A DNA stretch of 41,170 nt, taken from Chryseobacterium gleum. Its GTDB lineage: Bacteria > Bacteroidota > Bacteroidia > Flavobacteriales > Flavobacteriaceae. The notes beneath the pieces were generated by a model. The model ran no database searches. It was not told the DNA's origin and saw only the letters and a list, made by a program, of their open reading frames with translations. The stretch covers positions 1 through 41,170 of the forward strand of contig CAMDGB010000020.1 of assembly GCA_945897915.1 (NCBI GenBank), given 5' to 3'. Below are positions 1 to 9,549 of the stretch, in pieces (position 1 is the first letter of the stretch; each line of letters begins with the position of its first letter). The position numbers and the translations under genes are program-made.

Positions 1-342
1 ATCTTTCCAACCAGTAGCTTTTAAAACAAACAATAAATTTTCTTTTATACTTCTGTCAGATAATAATTTAAAATCCTGAAACACAATTCCAATTTTTCTT
101 CTTAAAAACGGAATGTCTTTTTCTTTTAAGGTATTTAAATTATAATCTACAATTGTTCCTTCGCCCTCTTTTAAAGGTAAATCGGCGTAAAGCACTTTCA
201 TTAAACTGCTTTTTCCAGAACCTGTTTTTCCAATAAAATATAAAAATTCACCTTTCTGAACTTCTAAATTAATATCAGATACTATTAAATTGTTTTCTTG
301 GTATATAGAAACGTTTTTTAAGGATAAAATCGTTTGACTCAT
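1..342 (-). CDS. ftsE: Cell division ATP-binding protein FtsE (N-terminal 114 residues, cut by window edge)
   Basis: The first 114 residues of an ABC ATPase, running off the left edge. The Walker A motif GKTGSGKS lies at residues 38-45 and the Q-loop Gln at 89 in the context VFQDFKLLSDRSIKEN, which is the wording typical of FtsE rather than of other ABC ATPases. In the known family FtsE pairs with the membrane protein FtsX at the septum and couples ATP hydrolysis to activation of cell-wall hydrolases. The ATG at 340-342 is the only sensible start. Walker B and the signature motif lie outside the window. A -7-like element on the minus strand (389-396) sits about 50 nt upstream, and the gene diverges from the TPR gene. 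ftsX is not visible. LolD-type ATPases are the main alternative, which the Q-loop context makes less likely. Confidence 0.85.
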   Translation of the reverse strand, partial: MSQTILSLKNVSIYQENNLIVSDINLEVQKGEFLYFIGKTGSGKSSLMKVLYADLPLKEGEGTIVDYNLNTLKEKDIPFLRRKIGIVFQDFKLLSDRSIKENLLFVLKATGWKD

Positions 343-388
343 AATGATATAATTTATTTTGTAAAAATATAAACATTTCATCGCTAAA

Positions 389-396
389 CAAAATTA
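389..396 (-). promoter_or_regulatory. Putative -7 promoter element for ftsE
   Basis: Reads TAATTTTG on the minus strand, matching the Bacteroidetes -7 consensus TAnnTTTG, and would give a leader of about 40 nt before the ftsE ATG. A TTG is present 22 nt further upstream, slightly beyond the usual spacing, so the call is tentative. Confidence 0.4.
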
Positions 397-462
397 TTCA
401 ACTAAATTATTACGATTACAATATTTAAGATAATTTTTACGTTTATAATCATATCCTTTTGA

Positions 463-470
463 TATATTTG
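463..470 (+). promoter_or_regulatory. Putative -7 promoter element for the TPR gene
   Basis: TATATTTG is a perfect match to TAnnTTTG, 22 nt before the ATG at 492. No TTG stands at the -33 distance. The element also decides the start of the gene: the longest open frame begins with a TTG at 459, upstream of and overlapping this element, so that codon is unlikely to be transcribed. Confidence 0.5.
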
Positions 471-491
471 GAACTTAAAACGAATTCAATT

Positions 492-3400
492 ATGAACGGT
501 ATCAAAACGCTTTTTTTAGCATTACTTTTTATTTCGAAAAGCAGTACAGCTCAGCAATCTGCTATTTATTTAAATCAAAATCCAGAATATCATAAAGCCA
601 TTCAGTTGTATAAAGAAAAGCAGTTTCAAGCGGCACAAATTTTATTTGAACGTATAAAAAACACCACTCAATCTGAAGAAATTATTTCTGATTGTGATTA
701 TTTTATTGCCAATTGCGCCATAAAAACCAATCAACAAGATGCAGATGCTTTGATGGAATCATTTATAGAAAATCACCCAACAAGTACTAAAAGAAATTTG
801 GCTTATTTTGAAGTCGCACAATATTATTTTGCCGAAGCAAATTATCTCCAATCTTTAAAATGGTACGAAAATATTTTCGAACCTGAATTAGCTGTTTCGG
901 ATATAGAAAAAGCTGATTTTCAAAGAGGCTATGCGAATTTTTCAATTAAAAAAAATAAAGACGCTTCTAATTATTTGAATAAAGTAATTCAGTCTGCAGA
1001 ATATGGATATCAAGCCAAATACTATTTAGGATATTTAGCCTATGAAGGCGATAATTATAAAGTTGCCAACGAATTATTCGGTCAAGTTGAAAATCAAGAT
1101 AAGTACAAAGAAAAAATGGGGTACTTTCAAGCAGATATGAATTTCAAGTTAGGGAATTTTCAAAAAGCGATTGATTTAGGGGAACCACAATTGAAAAAAT
1201 CTTCGGCTAATGAAAAAAGTGAGTTATCGAAAATAATTGGTGAAAGCTATTTCAATTTAAAACAATACGACAAAGCAATTTCCTATTTACAAGCATATAA
1301 AGGAAAAAACGGCAAATGGAATCATACCGATTTTTACCAATTAGGATATGCTTTTTACCAACAAAAAAATTATGAAAGTGCAATTTTACAATTTAATAAA
1401 ATTATTGGAGGAAATGATTTTTTAGCACAAAATGCGTATTATCATTTAGCAGAAAGTTATCTAAATACCGACAAAAAACAACAAGCGTTAAATGCTTTTA
1501 AAACTGCTTCGGAAATGACATTTGATGCTAAAATTCAAGAAGATGCTGCTTTAAATTATACAAAACTTAGTTATGAAATTGGGAATCCTTATATTTCAAC
1601 ACCAGAAATTTTAAAATCGTTTATGGATAATTATCCTACGAATCCTAATAATCCGGAATTGAAAAGTTTATTGATTAACTCATATATCACTTCTAAAAAT
1701 TATACAGAAGCCTTAATTTTATTAGAAAAAAATAAAACACCTGAAAATAAATTGGCTTACCAAAAAGTTACGTTTTACAGAGGTTTGGAAGTGTATACAG
1801 ATGGTAAGTATCAAGAAGCTTACATCTTATTTAAAAAATCATTAACTGAAAATAAAGACACGAAAATTTTTGCTCGTGCTATTTTCTGGAAAGCAGAATG
1901 CGAATATAGTTTAGACCAATTTTCAGATGCTGTTTTAACGTATAAACAATTTTTAAATGAGGCGGCAGCTTCTGAAACTCCAGAAAGTAAAACTGCTGAT
2001 TATAATTTGGCCTATGCTTATTTTAAAATTAAAGAATATGAAAATGCCATTCCATACTTTAATGCATATATTTTAAAAGGAAAAGATGATAAAGTCCGAT
2101 TAACGGATGCGTATTTAAGAATGGCAGATTGTAATTATATTTCCTCAAAATATTGGCCAGCTATGGATGCTTATAATAAAGCTATTGAGTTTAAATGCGT
2201 AGATGCTGATTATGCTGCATTTCAAAAAGGAATGAGCTATGGATTTGTGAACAAAAATGAAAAGAAAATTGAGGATTTAAATAAGTTTGTAATCACCTAT
2301 AAAACATCTCAATTTATGGATGATGCGTTATACGAATTAGCCAACACGTATACAGTTGAAGAACAAAATGACAAAGCCATCGCTGCATTTGATGTTTTAA
2401 TTACTACTCATAAAAATAGCGCATATATAGCAAAATCAATTTTAAAGCAAGGTTTAATTTTTTACAATACGGATAAAGATGACGCTGCAATAACAAAATT
2501 TAAAAAAGTGGTAGCAGAATTTCCAAATTCGCCAGAATCATTAGAAGCTGTTTCTACGGCAAAAAGTATTTACAAAGCCAATGACAATATTCCGGAATAC
2601 GCCGCGTGGGTAAAAACACTTTCTTTTGTGGAAGTTTCAGATGCAGAATTAGATAACGACATGTATGAATCAGCAGAAAAAAAATATTTGACAAATAATG
2701 CCAAGCAAGCTGTTTCTGGATTTACAAGTTATTTGGTACAGTTTCCAAACGGATTACACGCTTTAAAAGTTCATTTTTACTTGGCTCAATTGTATTTTGC
2801 AGATGCATTAGAAAAAAATGCAATTCCACATTACGAGTACGTAATTGCACAAGCCAGAAACGAATTTACAGAACAAGCTTTGGTTCGATTATCTGAAATT
2901 CAACTGAAAGATAAAAATTGTGATGCAGCAATTGTAGTTTTAAAGCAATTAGAAACAGATGCGGAATATCCGCAAAACATCACTTTTGCACAAGCTAACT
3001 TAATGAAGTGTTATTATGAAAAACAAGATTTTACTAATTCAGAATTGTATTCTGATAAGGTATTAAATAATCAAAAAATAGATGATAATATAAAAAGTGA
3101 TGCACAAATTATTATAGCACGATCAGCAATAAAAACTAATAACGACGCAAAAGCAAAAGAAGCTTACGCCAAATTACAAAAAATAGCAAAAGGCGAATTG
3201 GCAGCAGAAGCATTGTATTACGACGCTTATTTTAAAAATAAAGAACAAAAATTTGAAGCATCAAATCTATCGGTTGAAAAATATTCAAGTACCTATTCAG
3301 GTTATAAATATTTTGGAGCAAAAAGTTTAGTTTTAATGGCAAAAAACTATTTCGGATTGAACGATAGCTTTCAAGCTACTGAAATTTTACAAAGTATAAT

Positions 3401-3503
3401 CGATAATTTTTCTGAATTCCCAGATGTAGTTTCAGAATGTCAAACAGAATTAGAAAGAATTAAAGCGGAAGAAGCCAAAACGAATTCGTCAGTTACTAAG
3501 TAA
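492..3503 (+). CDS. Large secreted tetratricopeptide-repeat protein
   Basis: About 1003 residues starting with a typical signal peptide (MNGIKTLFLALLFISKSSTA, then QQ), followed almost to the end by degenerate 34-residue helical repeats with the TPR pattern of Tyr/Phe and Ala/Gly (for example YDKAISYLQAYKG and YESAILQFNKIIGG). TPR solenoids are protein-binding scaffolds, so this one is probably a periplasmic or outer-membrane-associated adaptor; its partner is not shown by the sequence. The C-terminal end is charged (ELERIKAEEAKTNSSVTK). I chose the ATG at 492 over the TTG at 459 because it gives a clean signal peptide and lies after the putative promoter. The next gene, a plug-less barrel, follows 97 nt downstream and may be its partner. 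No catalytic motif was seen. Confidence 0.85.
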   Translation: MNGIKTLFLALLFISKSSTAQQSAIYLNQNPEYHKAIQLYKEKQFQAAQILFERIKNTTQSEEIISDCDYFIANCAIKTNQQDADALMESFIENHPTSTKRNLAYFEVAQYYFAEANYLQSLKWYENIFEPELAVSDIEKADFQRGYANFSIKKNKDASNYLNKVIQSAEYGYQAKYYLGYLAYEGDNYKVANELFGQVENQDKYKEKMGYFQADMNFKLGNFQKAIDLGEPQLKKSSANEKSELSKIIGESYFNLKQYDKAISYLQAYKGKNGKWNHTDFYQLGYAFYQQKNYESAILQFNKIIGGNDFLAQNAYYHLAESYLNTDKKQQALNAFKTASEMTFDAKIQEDAALNYTKLSYEIGNPYISTPEILKSFMDNYPTNPNNPELKSLLINSYITSKNYTEALILLEKNKTPENKLAYQKVTFYRGLEVYTDGKYQEAYILFKKSLTENKDTKIFARAIFWKAECEYSLDQFSDAVLTYKQFLNEAAASETPESKTADYNLAYAYFKIKEYENAIPYFNAYILKGKDDKVRLTDAYLRMADCNYISSKYWPAMDAYNKAIEFKCVDADYAAFQKGMSYGFVNKNEKKIEDLNKFVITYKTSQFMDDALYELANTYTVEEQNDKAIAAFDVLITTHKNSAYIAKSILKQGLIFYNTDKDDAAITKFKKVVAEFPNSPESLEAVSTAKSIYKANDNIPEYAAWVKTLSFVEVSDAELDNDMYESAEKKYLTNNAKQAVSGFTSYLVQFPNGLHALKVHFYLAQLYFADALEKNAIPHYEYVIAQARNEFTEQALVRLSEIQLKDKNCDAAIVVLKQLETDAEYPQNITFAQANLMKCYYEKQDFTNSELYSDKVLNNQKIDDNIKSDAQIIIARSAIKTNNDAKAKEAYAKLQKIAKGELAAEALYYDAYFKNKEQKFEASNLSVEKYSSTYSGYKYFGAKSLVLMAKNYFGLNDSFQATEILQSIIDNFSEFPDVVSECQTELERIKAEEAKTNSSVTK

Positions 3504-3600
3504 GAGCCAAAAAAAAGTAAAAAGGCAAAAGTAAAAATAACCAAGAAATTGCGAACCTAGCGAAAACCTTAGCATCTTAGCGGTTAAATAAAACAAATAT
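3504..3600. repeat. Intergenic repeat-like phrase
   Basis: The 97-nt gap has two internally repetitive parts. First come two copies of a purine-rich AAAAGTAAAA unit. Then, at 3548-3588, a phrase of related short words (GCGAACCTAGCG, AACCTTAGC, CTTAGCGG) ends in GTTAAA. Such CTTAGC/GCGAAC phrases resemble intergenic repeats that I recall from flavobacterial genomes. No clear promoter or hairpin terminator is visible, so the barrel gene may be read through from the TPR gene. Confidence 0.4.
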
Positions 3601-5349
3601 ATGAAGAAGTTAATTATTAATATCATCGTCCTTTCAGCTTTTCAAGTTGGTTTTTCTCAAAAGAAAGACGAAAACATTGGAAGTGAAGTGGTAAATATTG
3701 TAAAACCATATACACCAACCATTTCAGATGCGTTCAAAATAAAACAATCACCAGCAGTGGAACAAGAAGTTGTGGAGCCGAAAATTCCTATAAAATTTCA
3801 AATTTTTTCATTTCCAGTGGCTTCAACATTTATTCCTTCTAAAGGAAAAGCGGCCGAAGTGGATAAAGAAATTTTGGAAAAAGGTTTTTCTAATTATGTT
3901 TCTTTAGGCGCCGGAAATTATGGTACAGCAAATGCTGAAGTATTTTTAACACATCAATTAAGCAAAACCGATTATGTAGGCGGATTACTACAACATTTAT
4001 CCTCTCAAGGTGGTATTGGTGGAGTAATTTTAGACAATAATTTTTACACGAATGCTTTGGACGCGACTTATGGTAGCAGAAATAAAAAAATAAGTTGGAA
4101 TGCCGACTTAGGAATTAAAAACCAAGGCATCAATTGGTACGGTTTACCAAAATATTCATTTTTTGATGCCCGTGTAGTCAATAATATAGATGAAAAACAA
4201 GTTTACAATACAATTGCGGTTAGTGGAAAAATAAACTTAAAAGACAGTTTTTTTAAACAAGCTTCTTTGCAGTTCAAACGTTTTTCAGATGCTTTTGGCT
4301 CGACTGAAAATAGATTTTTTGTGAAACCAAATTTTGATTTTGAAGTAGTAGACCAAAAAGTAAAAACTGATTTTGTTTTGGATTATGTAGGCGGAAGTTT
4401 TGATAGAAGGTTAATGGCAATGAATTCTGCTTACAATTATTCTTCATTGAATTTAGGTTTTAGTCCAAGTATTTTATACCAAAAAGAAGATTTGTCTGTA
4501 GAAATTGGTGCAAAAGTTTTTTATGCTATGTCTAAAATTGATCTGGAGAACAATAACAAAATATTCTTTTATCCAAAAGTAAAAGCGTCTTACAAATTAG
4601 TAGGTGATATTTTATTAGCTTACGCTGGTGCAGAAGGAAATTTACAACAAAATTCTTATGTGGATTTCGTAGATGAAAACCCGTTTGTGTCACCAACACT
4701 ATTTATTGCGCCAACTAATAATAAATATGATTTATATTTTGGTTTAAAAGGAAAATTAGCCAATGCAGTTGCATTTAATGTGAAAACTTCTTATTTAAAT
4801 CAAGATGACAGAGCACTTTTTGTAAATAATTATTTTAATATTTTATCAACTAATCAAAATGGATATGCTCTTGGGAACTCATTTAATGTAGTTTATGATG
4901 ACTTAAAAACGTGGAGTATTTTTGGAGAACTAAAAGCAGATTTCACCAAAGATATTGCTTTTGGAATTAACGGAACATTAAATACGTATAATACAAATAC
5001 TCAAAATGAAGCTTGGAATTTACCAAAACTTCAAATTGCAAGTTTTATTGATTTTGAAATAAATGAAAAATGGTACGCTGGTGCTAAATTGTTTTTTGTT
5101 GGAGAACGAAAAGACCTGGTAAGTGTACAAAATGACGCCACTGTTTTTCCATTTATTTTAGATAAAACTGTGGTGACTTTAGATAGTTATTTCGATTTGA
5201 ATGCGCACGTGGGTTATAAGTTCAGTAAAACATTAAATTTCTTTTTAAAAGGAAATAATTTAGCCAATCAGCAATATAACCGTTGGGCAAATTTCCCAGT
5301 ACAGGGTTTGCAAATTTTAGGTGGTGCGAGTTATAAATTCGATTTTTAG
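3601..5349 (+). CDS. Outer-membrane beta-barrel protein, TonB-receptor-like without plug
   Basis: A 582-residue protein with a signal peptide (MKKLIINIIVLSAFQVGFSQ). After a short linker rich in Pro, Val and Glu (about residues 21-90), the rest consists of alternating hydrophobic and polar strands with aromatic girdle residues, and it ends in ASYKFDF, the C-terminal aromatic typical of outer-membrane barrels. The last strands (LNFFLKGNNLANQQYNRW) match the C-terminal part of TonB-dependent receptors. At 582 residues, with no recognisable plug domain and no carboxypeptidase-regulatory-like N-terminal domain, it is much shorter than a standard receptor of 700-1000 residues. Substrate unknown. 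It lies in line with the secreted TPR protein and may act with it. Database entries may call it a TonB-dependent receptor, but TonB-driven transport is not supported if the plug is absent. Confidence 0.75.
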   Translation: MKKLIINIIVLSAFQVGFSQKKDENIGSEVVNIVKPYTPTISDAFKIKQSPAVEQEVVEPKIPIKFQIFSFPVASTFIPSKGKAAEVDKEILEKGFSNYVSLGAGNYGTANAEVFLTHQLSKTDYVGGLLQHLSSQGGIGGVILDNNFYTNALDATYGSRNKKISWNADLGIKNQGINWYGLPKYSFFDARVVNNIDEKQVYNTIAVSGKINLKDSFFKQASLQFKRFSDAFGSTENRFFVKPNFDFEVVDQKVKTDFVLDYVGGSFDRRLMAMNSAYNYSSLNLGFSPSILYQKEDLSVEIGAKVFYAMSKIDLENNNKIFFYPKVKASYKLVGDILLAYAGAEGNLQQNSYVDFVDENPFVSPTLFIAPTNNKYDLYFGLKGKLANAVAFNVKTSYLNQDDRALFVNNYFNILSTNQNGYALGNSFNVVYDDLKTWSIFGELKADFTKDIAFGINGTLNTYNTNTQNEAWNLPKLQIASFIDFEINEKWYAGAKLFFVGERKDLVSVQNDATVFPFILDKTVVTLDSYFDLNAHVGYKFSKTLNFFLKGNNLANQQYNRWANFPVQGLQILGGASYKFDF

Positions 5350-5355
5350 TTAATA

Positions 5356-5386
5356 GGTACACAGATTTTACAGATTGAACGGATTT
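5356..5386 (+). repeat. Left arm of inverted repeat flanking the small lipoprotein gene
   Basis: The first 21 nt (5356-5376) match the reverse complement of 5781-5801 at 19 of 21 positions. The word GGATTT at 5381-5386 extends the similarity weakly. The arm starts just after the stop of the barrel gene. Confidence 0.65.
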
Positions 5387-5444
5387 AAACAAAGTTTTTA
5401 CTTAATCTTTCTCATGCTGTAAGCGTTTCAAAAATTATTGTTTT

Positions 5445-5771
5445 ATGAAAAATTATTTTAAAATCATCGTATTATTAGTTTCAGTATTTCTATTGATTGG
5501 ATGTGATGGTTATCAAAGTGTTGAAGGTTTAGTAATTGATTCTGAAACTAATAAACCAATTGAAAATGTTAATATTGTTGAATTAAGAGATGAAAAAAGC
5601 ATACATCAATCAGATGAGAATGGATATTTTGAAATTAGTCAAATTAAAGGATTTGTTTTTGGTGAAAAAGAATTAACTATATTTCTTTCAAAAGAAAATT
5701 ACCTTTCAGACACAATAACATTTATCAATAATGAACAAAAACTTATTAAGTTAGAAAAAATAAAAAAGTAA
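5445..5771 (+). CDS. Small lipoprotein with carboxypeptidase-regulatory-like domain
   Basis: 108 residues. The N-terminus is a lipoprotein signal with lipobox LIGC, giving Cys20 as the lipidated residue. The mature part (VEGLVIDSETNKPIENVNIV, followed by SDENGYFEIS) has the pattern of a CarboxypepD_reg-like Ig fold: V-x-G-x-V-x-D-x-x-T-x-x-P-I-x-x-V, then a turn and a strand. These domains are common at the start of Bacteroidetes outer-membrane proteins; here the domain stands alone as a lipoprotein, probably anchored to the outer membrane. The role is unknown. The gene is bracketed by an imperfect inverted repeat (5356-5386 and 5771-5801), which is unusual for its neighbourhood, and has no obvious promoter of its own. 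Confidence 0.75.
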   Translation: MKNYFKIIVLLVSVFLLIGCDGYQSVEGLVIDSETNKPIENVNIVELRDEKSIHQSDENGYFEISQIKGFVFGEKELTIFLSKENYLSDTITFINNEQKLIKLEKIKK

Positions 5772-5801
5772 ATCTATAAAAATCTGTAAAATCAGCGTAC
5801 C
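5771..5801 (+). repeat. Right arm of inverted repeat flanking the small lipoprotein gene
   Basis: 5781-5801 pairs with 5356-5376 in inverted orientation with two mismatches. The arm overlaps the last base of the lipoprotein stop codon and ends 14 nt before the next ATG. Confidence 0.65.
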
Positions 5802-5815
5802 CAATACTATTATCA

Positions 5816-6268
5816 ATGCCAAACTTCAAGCAAAAAATACTTTCACATTACCAACTATTACTTCAAGATAAAATAGATATTTATCAAGATTTAATTCTTT
5901 CTTTAACTGAAGATGCGCAAAATGATGCCAAATCTTCGGCAGGTGACAAGCACGAAACTACGTTATCAAAATTACATATCGAACAAGAAAAAATCGCCAA
6001 TAAACTTAAAGAAGCATTAGAACAACAAGTCATTTTATCTAAATTAGACATCACGCAGGTTTCCAATAATGTAGTGTTAGGAAGTTTGGTAATAACCAAT
6101 CATTTAACTGTTTTTGTTTGCACGGCTTTACCTAAAACAACATACGATAATCAGACTATTTTTGCTATTTCTCCTCAATCTCCTTTAGGCATACAAATGA
6201 TGCACAAAACTATACAAGCTGAATTTTTAGTAAATCAGGTGAATTATAAAATATTAGAAATTCTGTAA
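5816..6268 (+). CDS. GreA/GreB-like transcription factor
   Basis: 150 residues, close to the 158 of GreA. The N-terminal half is a helical hairpin (residues 1-75) whose tip carries GDKHE: Asp44 and Glu47 have the same spacing as the two acidic tip residues of GreA (GDLSE), which project into the RNA polymerase channel to stimulate transcript cleavage. The C-terminal part has ISPQSPLGIQMM and ends in NYKILEIL, matching the GreA/GreB C-terminal domain pattern (SPLG, then Y-x-I-x-x-I). It is probably an RNA-polymerase secondary-channel protein. I recall that similar flavobacterial proteins are labelled 3-oxoacyl-ACP synthase in databases; nothing in this sequence supports that enzyme. Whether it cleaves RNA, inhibits polymerase or has another role cannot be told from sequence. 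Confidence 0.65.
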   Translation: MPNFKQKILSHYQLLLQDKIDIYQDLILSLTEDAQNDAKSSAGDKHETTLSKLHIEQEKIANKLKEALEQQVILSKLDITQVSNNVVLGSLVITNHLTVFVCTALPKTTYDNQTIFAISPQSPLGIQMMHKTIQAEFLVNQVNYKILEIL

Positions 6269-6392
6269 GTTTTTACTTTATTTTTCTAATTTTGGTAAAC
6301 TTTAGTATTTTCTTCATTTTTACAAACCTCTTATTTTGCGTTTTAAGACGTTTTTTTATTTTTAACTATTTTTTGATTTGATTAAAAATACT

Positions 6393-6416
6393 AAAATAGC
6401 ATTTTTGATGCTTTTT
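6393..6416 (+). terminator. Possible weak terminator after the GreA-like gene
   Basis: A 5-bp stem (AGCAT at 6398-6402, ATGCT at 6408-6412) with a 5-nt loop runs into a T-tract and has partly pairing A and T flanks. It is short, so confidence is low. The rest of the 284-nt gap contains only the gyrB promoter region and a small AGGTG/CACCT hairpin at 6465-6479. Confidence 0.35.
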
Positions 6417-6487
6417 AGCGCGTTTCAGATAAGATTTCAGAAATTAACAAATGTTGATAACTTAAGGTGTTTTGCACCTGTTTTAGC

Positions 6488-6518
6488 TTGGGTTTTTTTA
6501 ATCCATTAGTTATATTTG
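6488..6518 (+). promoter_or_regulatory. gyrB promoter
   Basis: TTG at 6488-6490 and TATATTTG at 6511-6518 are separated by 20 nt, fitting the Bacteroidetes -33/-7 promoter. Transcription would start near 6525, giving a leader of about 28 nt before the gyrB ATG. Confidence 0.65.
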
Positions 6519-6528
6519 TTTAGTATAA

Positions 6529-8496
<1,968 letters not shown>

Positions 8497-9507
8497 TTGA
8501 AAAAGTTAGGTATTTTATCAGGTCTGTTTATTTTTGGATTTTCAAATTTTGGTTCTGCTCAAACAACTACACAATTTGAGCAAATAGGGTTTCTTTTAGA
8601 AGATGCTCTTTTGTATTCAAAACAATATTTAATTCCAGCTACAGATGCTGCCGTTTATCAAGCATCGTCGGCTTGGATGAATTCTGCTAAGAAGAAAGAA
8701 AATTGGGAAATTAATGTAGGAATTCATGGAAATATGTTTTTCGTTCCAAATTCTGATAGAAGTTTTACAATTTCAAATTCTGATTTTCAATTTTTACAGT
8801 TAGAAGGCACTCAAACAACTGCTGTAGTTCCAACCGCAATTGGAAATGATGATACTTATTATTTAGTTGGTGATTTAGACGGGCAACAAGTTCGTTTAAA
8901 AACTCCAAAAGGAGTAAATCAAGAAACTATAAACTATCCATATTTAGATGTATCTCTCGCTTTACCAAGTGGTACAGAACTTATAGGTCGTTTTTCAACT
9001 AAAACCAATTTAAAACGTGGTTATTATCAAGTATATGGTATTGGTTTAAAGCACAATATTAGCCAATATTTTCCGAGTTTAGAACCTAAAAATATTCATA
9101 TTTCTGCGATGTCTTTTTATTCTAACGAAGACATTAGTTTTGACTTTTTAGATGTGAATACTTCATATGGAAATTTAGGTATTAATAATTTAAACGGAAT
9201 TGTAGATACATTTCATTACCAATTAGCTGTATCTAAAGAAATCAATAAATTTGAAATTTTAGGAAGTTTTATTGTCAATAGCAGCATGTTTAATTATGTA
9301 GTTAGTGGTGAAAAAGGCGCTATTGAAGAAATAATTCCTGCTCAACAAATAATCAACCAGTTGCTTGATACGATTGAAAAAAGAAAAACCAATTATATTG
9401 GTGAAATTGCCGTAAATTATAGTTTGAATAAATTTAATTTTCTAAGTGCCTTTGCTTTTGGAAAGTTTTTTAATTATAATTTAGGTGTTACTTATAAAAT
9501 AAATTAA
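8497..9507 (+). CDS. DUF6588-like secreted protein (TTG start)
   Basis: 336 residues beginning at a TTG that directly abuts the gyrB stop (TAA then TTG). The translation gives a clean signal peptide, reading (M)KKLGILSGLFIFGFSNFGSA and then Q, and there is no other in-frame Met until about residue 62, well past it, so the TTG is almost certainly the start. The rest is rich in beta strands with Tyr, Phe and Asn (YYQVYGIGLKHNISQYFP) and ends in FNYNLGVTYKIN, like a small outer-membrane barrel. It resembles the DUF6588 family of Bacteroidetes, function unknown. Its start has no spacer and the same frame as gyrB, so translation probably depends on ribosomes finishing gyrB. The operon ends in a strong hairpin at 9506-9538. 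Confidence 0.75.
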   Translation: MKKLGILSGLFIFGFSNFGSAQTTTQFEQIGFLLEDALLYSKQYLIPATDAAVYQASSAWMNSAKKKENWEINVGIHGNMFFVPNSDRSFTISNSDFQFLQLEGTQTTAVVPTAIGNDDTYYLVGDLDGQQVRLKTPKGVNQETINYPYLDVSLALPSGTELIGRFSTKTNLKRGYYQVYGIGLKHNISQYFPSLEPKNIHISAMSFYSNEDISFDFLDVNTSYGNLGINNLNGIVDTFHYQLAVSKEINKFEILGSFIVNSSMFNYVVSGEKGAIEEIIPAQQIINQLLDTIEKRKTNYIGEIAVNYSLNKFNFLSAFAFGKFFNYNLGVTYKIN

Positions 9508-9538
9508 AAAAGTCCCATCAAAAGATGGGACTTTTTTT
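9506..9538. terminator. Bidirectional terminator between DUF6588 and LOG genes
   Basis: A 14-bp perfect stem (9506-9519 and 9524-9537, core GTCCCATC/GATGGGAC) with loop AAAA, flanked by A-tract and T-tract, so it works in both directions for the convergent genes. Confidence 0.9.
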
Positions 9539-9549
9539 CAAATTTTTGA

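Noticed and set aside
459..491. Longer start of the TPR gene at TTG 459
   Set aside because: It overlaps the -7 promoter element and adds residues in front of a clean signal peptide.
5816..6268. 3-oxoacyl-ACP synthase for the 150-residue protein
   Set aside because: No thiolase fold or active-site Cys; the GreA-like tip and C-terminal domain explain the sequence better.
6452..6460. DnaA-box-like 9-mer (TTATCAACA on the minus strand) upstream of gyrB
   Set aside because: Only one copy was noticed, with no cluster, no AT-rich unwinding array and no dnaA or dnaN nearby. A single 9-mer is expected by chance in this much AT-rich DNA.
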